Shown: positions 15,331 to 17,616 of the stretch, piece after piece
Numbering within the stretch: the stretch's first letter is position 1
Layout of the letters: each line of letters starts with the position of its first letter
Assembly: GCA_030746455.1 (NCBI GenBank)
Contig: JASLMQ010001021.1
Span: 1-17,616, forward strand
Length of the DNA stretch: 17,616 nucleotides
Reading direction: 5' to 3'
Origin: Candidatus Latescibacterota bacterium
Lineage (GTDB): Bacteria; Latescibacterota; UBA2968; GCA-2709665
The notes under the pieces: model-generated
What the model was told of the DNA's origin: nothing
The model's input: the letters and a program-made list of their open reading frames with translations, nothing else
Databases searched by the model: none
Program-made: the position numbers and the translations under genes

Positions 15331-17439
15331 GTGAAGCGATTCCCTGTCATCGCATTCTGCATTGCTGTGGTTCACGCCGCTTGTCCGGCCGGAGCCACGG
15401 ACGACGGGTGGGGTGTGGTCGACTCCCTGCTCGCGGAGGCGGGGATCCGGAAGCGTCCCCGCAAGGAGCGCGAGGAGCTGATCCGGCAGGCCGTTTCGCA
15501 CGACCGGACGGGACGGGCTATGTTCGCTCTGGGCCAGTTGTATCGATCCAGAGGTGGGATCCGTCGCCGGGATGAGGCCGCGATCTGGTTCAGAAAGGCC
15601 ATGGAGCGAGAGCCCGGGAACGGCGACTACCGGGTCGCCTATGCCGGGCTGCTGTGGGAGTCGGGCAGGTGGAGCGACGCACGCGACCAGGCCAGGGGGA
15701 TCCTGGAGGACGATCCGGATCACGTTGAGGCCCTGTACCTCGCCGGGCGATACGAGGCCCGCGAGGTGATGGTGCGCCTGGATGCCCGGGGCTTCGGGCA
15801 CGACGACGCGACCGGCCTCGAAGGCCGGCCGGCCCCCTACCGGGATTCCGGATTCGAGGCAGAAAGCCGAAAAGAGGCCGTGCGGTATCTCACACGCGCC
15901 CTGCAGATCGACCCGGGCCACAAGCGCTCCCGCGTGCTCCTGGGGCTCGTCTACTACGAGTCCGGGATGCTGGACCATCTCGAGGACCTCTTCCTCAGTG
16001 TTCCCGTCGAGCGCTCCGCGGACCCCGACACCCACTTCATGATCGGACTGACGCATCAGGCGAGAGGCGATCTGAGCCAGGCCTACCGGTCCTATCTTGC
16101 AGGCACGGAGCGGATGCCGAAGCGTCGCCGGGTACGGATGCAATCCGCCCTGATGCTGATGGACAACCGGGCCACGCGGCTGTTCCGAGGTGCACCGGGC
16201 CCGGAAGCCTTGCGTCGCTTCTGGACCGCGCGCGACCTGCTCTATCTGACGCCACTGAACGAACGACTGATGGAGCACTGCGGGCGCGTTGCCTACGTGA
16301 ACCTTCGGTATGGCGACGCGGGCCGAAGGCTGCCGGGATGGGCCACTGCGAAGGGGCAGGCCTATATCCGCTACGGTCGACCGAGGGCGCGTCGTGGACG
16401 CGAGCCCGAGGCGGTGGTTGAAAAGCCCCGGGGGAGAGTTGTGGGCGGCCGGTACAGGGATCAGGAGCCACCAACCTACCGGCGTCGACCCAGACTGGAG
16501 GAATGGGCCTACGAGGGATTCCGGCTCATCTTCGAGGACACGGGTTACCGAGATCACTGGAAGTTCGGCACGGCCTACATCGGCGATACATCCCTTGGAT
16601 TCGGGTCCCTCGTATCACGGATCCCCGAGCACTACCGCGATCCCTTCGCCTGGGAGCGGTACGAGGCGCCGCACCAGGTCGCCCAGTTCCGCGGTGAGGG
16701 AGACACTCAGCGGGTGGAGATCTACTACGCGCTGTCCGGACGAGAGGTCGACCACGACAGTGCCCGGGCGGGCGTGGAGCAGGTCAACATCACCCAGGGG
16801 ATCTTCCTGCACGATCGGGGGTGGCGCCAGGTTCTCAGGGAGGTGGGCCGGGTGCACGCCATGCCCTACGTCGTCTACAACGGCCTGCGCGAGGGGTACC
16901 TCTTCGCGAGCGAGCGTCTGTCCCTGGCGTCGGGCAGCTATCACCTGGCCGTCGAGGCGGAGGATGTCGAGAGCGGGTCTCTGGGCACGTTCCGCGAGAG
17001 GCTTCGTGTTCGACGCTTCGGCCGCGATTCTCTTCAGGTGAGCAGCCTTCTGCTGGCCCGGCAGGTCGTGGAGCGAGACACCACCGTCCATGGCCGAGAC
17101 CGGTACATGATCCTGCCGAATCCCTTGGGCCAGTGCGACCGATACACACAGGCGCATTTCTACTTCGAGGTCTACAACCTGACTCGCGATGCGTTCGGGG
17201 CCACGCAATACCGCGTCACCTACCAGGTCAGGCCGCTCGCCGAAGAGGCGGAGGAACAGGCGGAATGGTCCACGGCCGTGTCCTACACGTTGGACGGAAC
17301 GCGGGACTGGGAGCCCCAGTACCTGGCCCTGGATCTGGGAGGCGCAAGGCCGGGACGGAGAGCCGTACGCGTGGTGGTTGCGGATCTGCAGAGCGGAGAA
17401 GAAGCAGTGGCGGAGACGGAGTTCAGGGTGATGTGGTGA
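15331..17439 (+). CDS. Exported TPR and GWxTD-domain protein
   Basis: A 702-residue protein. A short signal-like N terminus (MKRFPVIAFCIAVVHAACPA) suggests export, with cleavage near residue 22; C18 is not in a clear lipobox. Residues about 60-275 contain TPR-like helical pairs (AMFALGQLYRSRGG, AYAGLLWESGRWSDA, EALYLAGRYEAREV, KEAVRYLTRALQIDPG, THFMIGLTHQARGDL). The GWxTD domain follows: RFWTARDLLYLTPLNERLMEH, then LPGWATAKGQAYIRYGRP, in which A340 replaces the motif Asp. The remainder to 702 is beta-rich. GWxTD proteins are found in Acidobacteria, Gemmatimonadetes, Latescibacterota and relatives and have no established reaction. The start is GTG; only a weak purine stretch (GAGAG, 15315-15319) precedes it, so the start is less certain. 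It is transcribed away from the catabolic train. Confidence 0.87.
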   Translation: MKRFPVIAFCIAVVHAACPAGATDDGWGVVDSLLAEAGIRKRPRKEREELIRQAVSHDRTGRAMFALGQLYRSRGGIRRRDEAAIWFRKAMEREPGNGDYRVAYAGLLWESGRWSDARDQARGILEDDPDHVEALYLAGRYEAREVMVRLDARGFGHDDATGLEGRPAPYRDSGFEAESRKEAVRYLTRALQIDPGHKRSRVLLGLVYYESGMLDHLEDLFLSVPVERSADPDTHFMIGLTHQARGDLSQAYRSYLAGTERMPKRRRVRMQSALMLMDNRATRLFRGAPGPEALRRFWTARDLLYLTPLNERLMEHCGRVAYVNLRYGDAGRRLPGWATAKGQAYIRYGRPRARRGREPEAVVEKPRGRVVGGRYRDQEPPTYRRRPRLEEWAYEGFRLIFEDTGYRDHWKFGTAYIGDTSLGFGSLVSRIPEHYRDPFAWERYEAPHQVAQFRGEGDTQRVEIYYALSGREVDHDSARAGVEQVNITQGIFLHDRGWRQVLREVGRVHAMPYVVYNGLREGYLFASERLSLASGSYHLAVEAEDVESGSLGTFRERLRVRRFGRDSLQVSSLLLARQVVERDTTVHGRDRYMILPNPLGQCDRYTQAHFYFEVYNLTRDAFGATQYRVTYQVRPLAEEAEEQAEWSTAVSYTLDGTRDWEPQYLALDLGGARPGRRAVRVVVADLQSGEEAVAETEFRVMW

Positions 17440-17476
17440 AATCAGGAAAATGCAAAGTGCAAAATGGAAATTGAAA
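17435..17476. repeat. Degenerate heptamer repeat over the GWxTD stop codon
   Basis: Six successive 7-base units on the plus strand: GGTGAAA, TCAGGAA, AATGCAA, AGTGCAA, AATGGAA, ATTGAAA. The first contains the stop codon of the GWxTD gene (17437-17439). On the minus strand the units follow CAATTTC/CATTTTG, like the repeat at 11488-11521. Confidence 0.6.
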
Positions 17477-17508
17477 CCTAAGTTGAGCGATTCCTAGGGG
17501 CAGAAAAG

Positions 17509-17602
17509 AAGGGAATTCCTCTGTACGCGTGATGGATAAAGGCTTATCATAAGCCTGAGAGATGAAAGAGATTTTCACCCATCACGTGAAAGGAATTCCC
17601 TT
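17509..17602. repeat. Nested palindrome with 12-bp inverted ends
   Basis: AAGGGAATTCCT (17509-17520) is the exact reverse complement of 17591-17602. Inside, CGCGTGATGGAT (17527-17538) pairs with ACCCATCACGTG (17577-17588) at 10 of 12 positions. The centre holds AGGCTTATCATAAGCCT (17540-17556), a perfect palindrome around one base. The whole 94 bases could fold into a cruciform or long RNA stem. It may be the edge of a mobile element, a MITE-like repeat, or a terminator shared by converging genes. Confidence 0.65.
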
Positions 17603-17616
17603 GTCCAAACATAGGT
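17601..17616 (+). CDS. Possible start of a truncated gene at the window edge
   Basis: TTG at 17601 is preceded by AAAGGA (17589-17594) with a 6-base gap and opens a frame of only five codons (MSKHR) before the window ends. MSK(K/H)R-type starts are common in transposase OrfA proteins, and the adjoining inverted repeats fit an insertion-sequence end, but five residues prove nothing. Confidence 0.18.

Noticed and set aside
15211..16557. Minus-strand open frame of 448 codons
   Set aside because: Antisense to the signal peptide, TPR and GWxTD region; no domain is recognisable.

Overview
The window is GC-rich bacterial DNA. Most of it is one long gene train on the minus strand (about 14994 down to 658). 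A single convincing plus-strand gene (15331-17439) diverges from it, and there is accessory debris at both edges. The mix of families (GWxTD/TPR protein, GHL6-type glycoside hydrolase, DUF3604/PHP-like protein, UroD-like methyltransferase, tandem dienelactone-hydrolase-like proteins, enolase-superfamily sugar-acid dehydratase, PL6 lyase) resembles uncultured FCB/PVC-type lineages such as Latescibacterota, Hydrogenedentota or Poribacteria. This is an inference from gene families only; no rRNA or tRNA is present to test it.

Layout in minus-strand order of transcription: a candidate sigma70-type promoter (15049-15077); a 758-residue tandem alpha/beta hydrolase whose N-terminal domain has lost its nucleophile (14994-12718); a UroD/corrinoid-methyltransferase-like protein (12696-11560); a single-domain alpha/beta hydrolase of the same family (11439-10360); a 999-residue PL6-type polysaccharide lyase starting at TTG behind a perfect Shine-Dalgarno (10193-7194); a short remnant of another hydrolase paralogue (7158-7102); a DUF3604 protein (7061-5610); a broken small membrane-protein ORF (5572-5150); a GHL6-type glycoside hydrolase (5241-2983); the 3' remnant of a sugar isomerase (2904-2653) whose stop codon lies inside an attC-like folded site (2657-2583); a C-terminally shortened aminoglycoside-phosphotransferase-fold kinase (2534-1779); and a ManD/RspA-like dehydratase (1782-658) that overlaps the kinase by 4 nt.

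Working picture (inference): the minus-strand genes form a catabolic locus for an acylated and/or methylated uronate-containing glycan. Hydrolases would remove esters, the UroD-like protein would move methyl groups, PL6 and GHL6 would cut glycosidic bonds, and the enolase-superfamily enzyme would dehydrate the sugar acid. None of the minus-strand enzymes shows a signal peptide and no transporter is visible, so the chemistry appears cytoplasmic and import would have to be encoded elsewhere. The 1.78-2.98 kb segment has lower GC than its flanks and carries the integron-like site and two damaged genes, so it looks like an inserted and eroded patch.

The plus-strand gene encodes an exported TPR/GWxTD protein and need not belong to the catabolic set. 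Spacers hold degenerate heptamer repeats (11488-11521, 17435-17476), CGCAGAG-type repeats (15176-15317) and a nested palindrome at the right edge (17509-17602).
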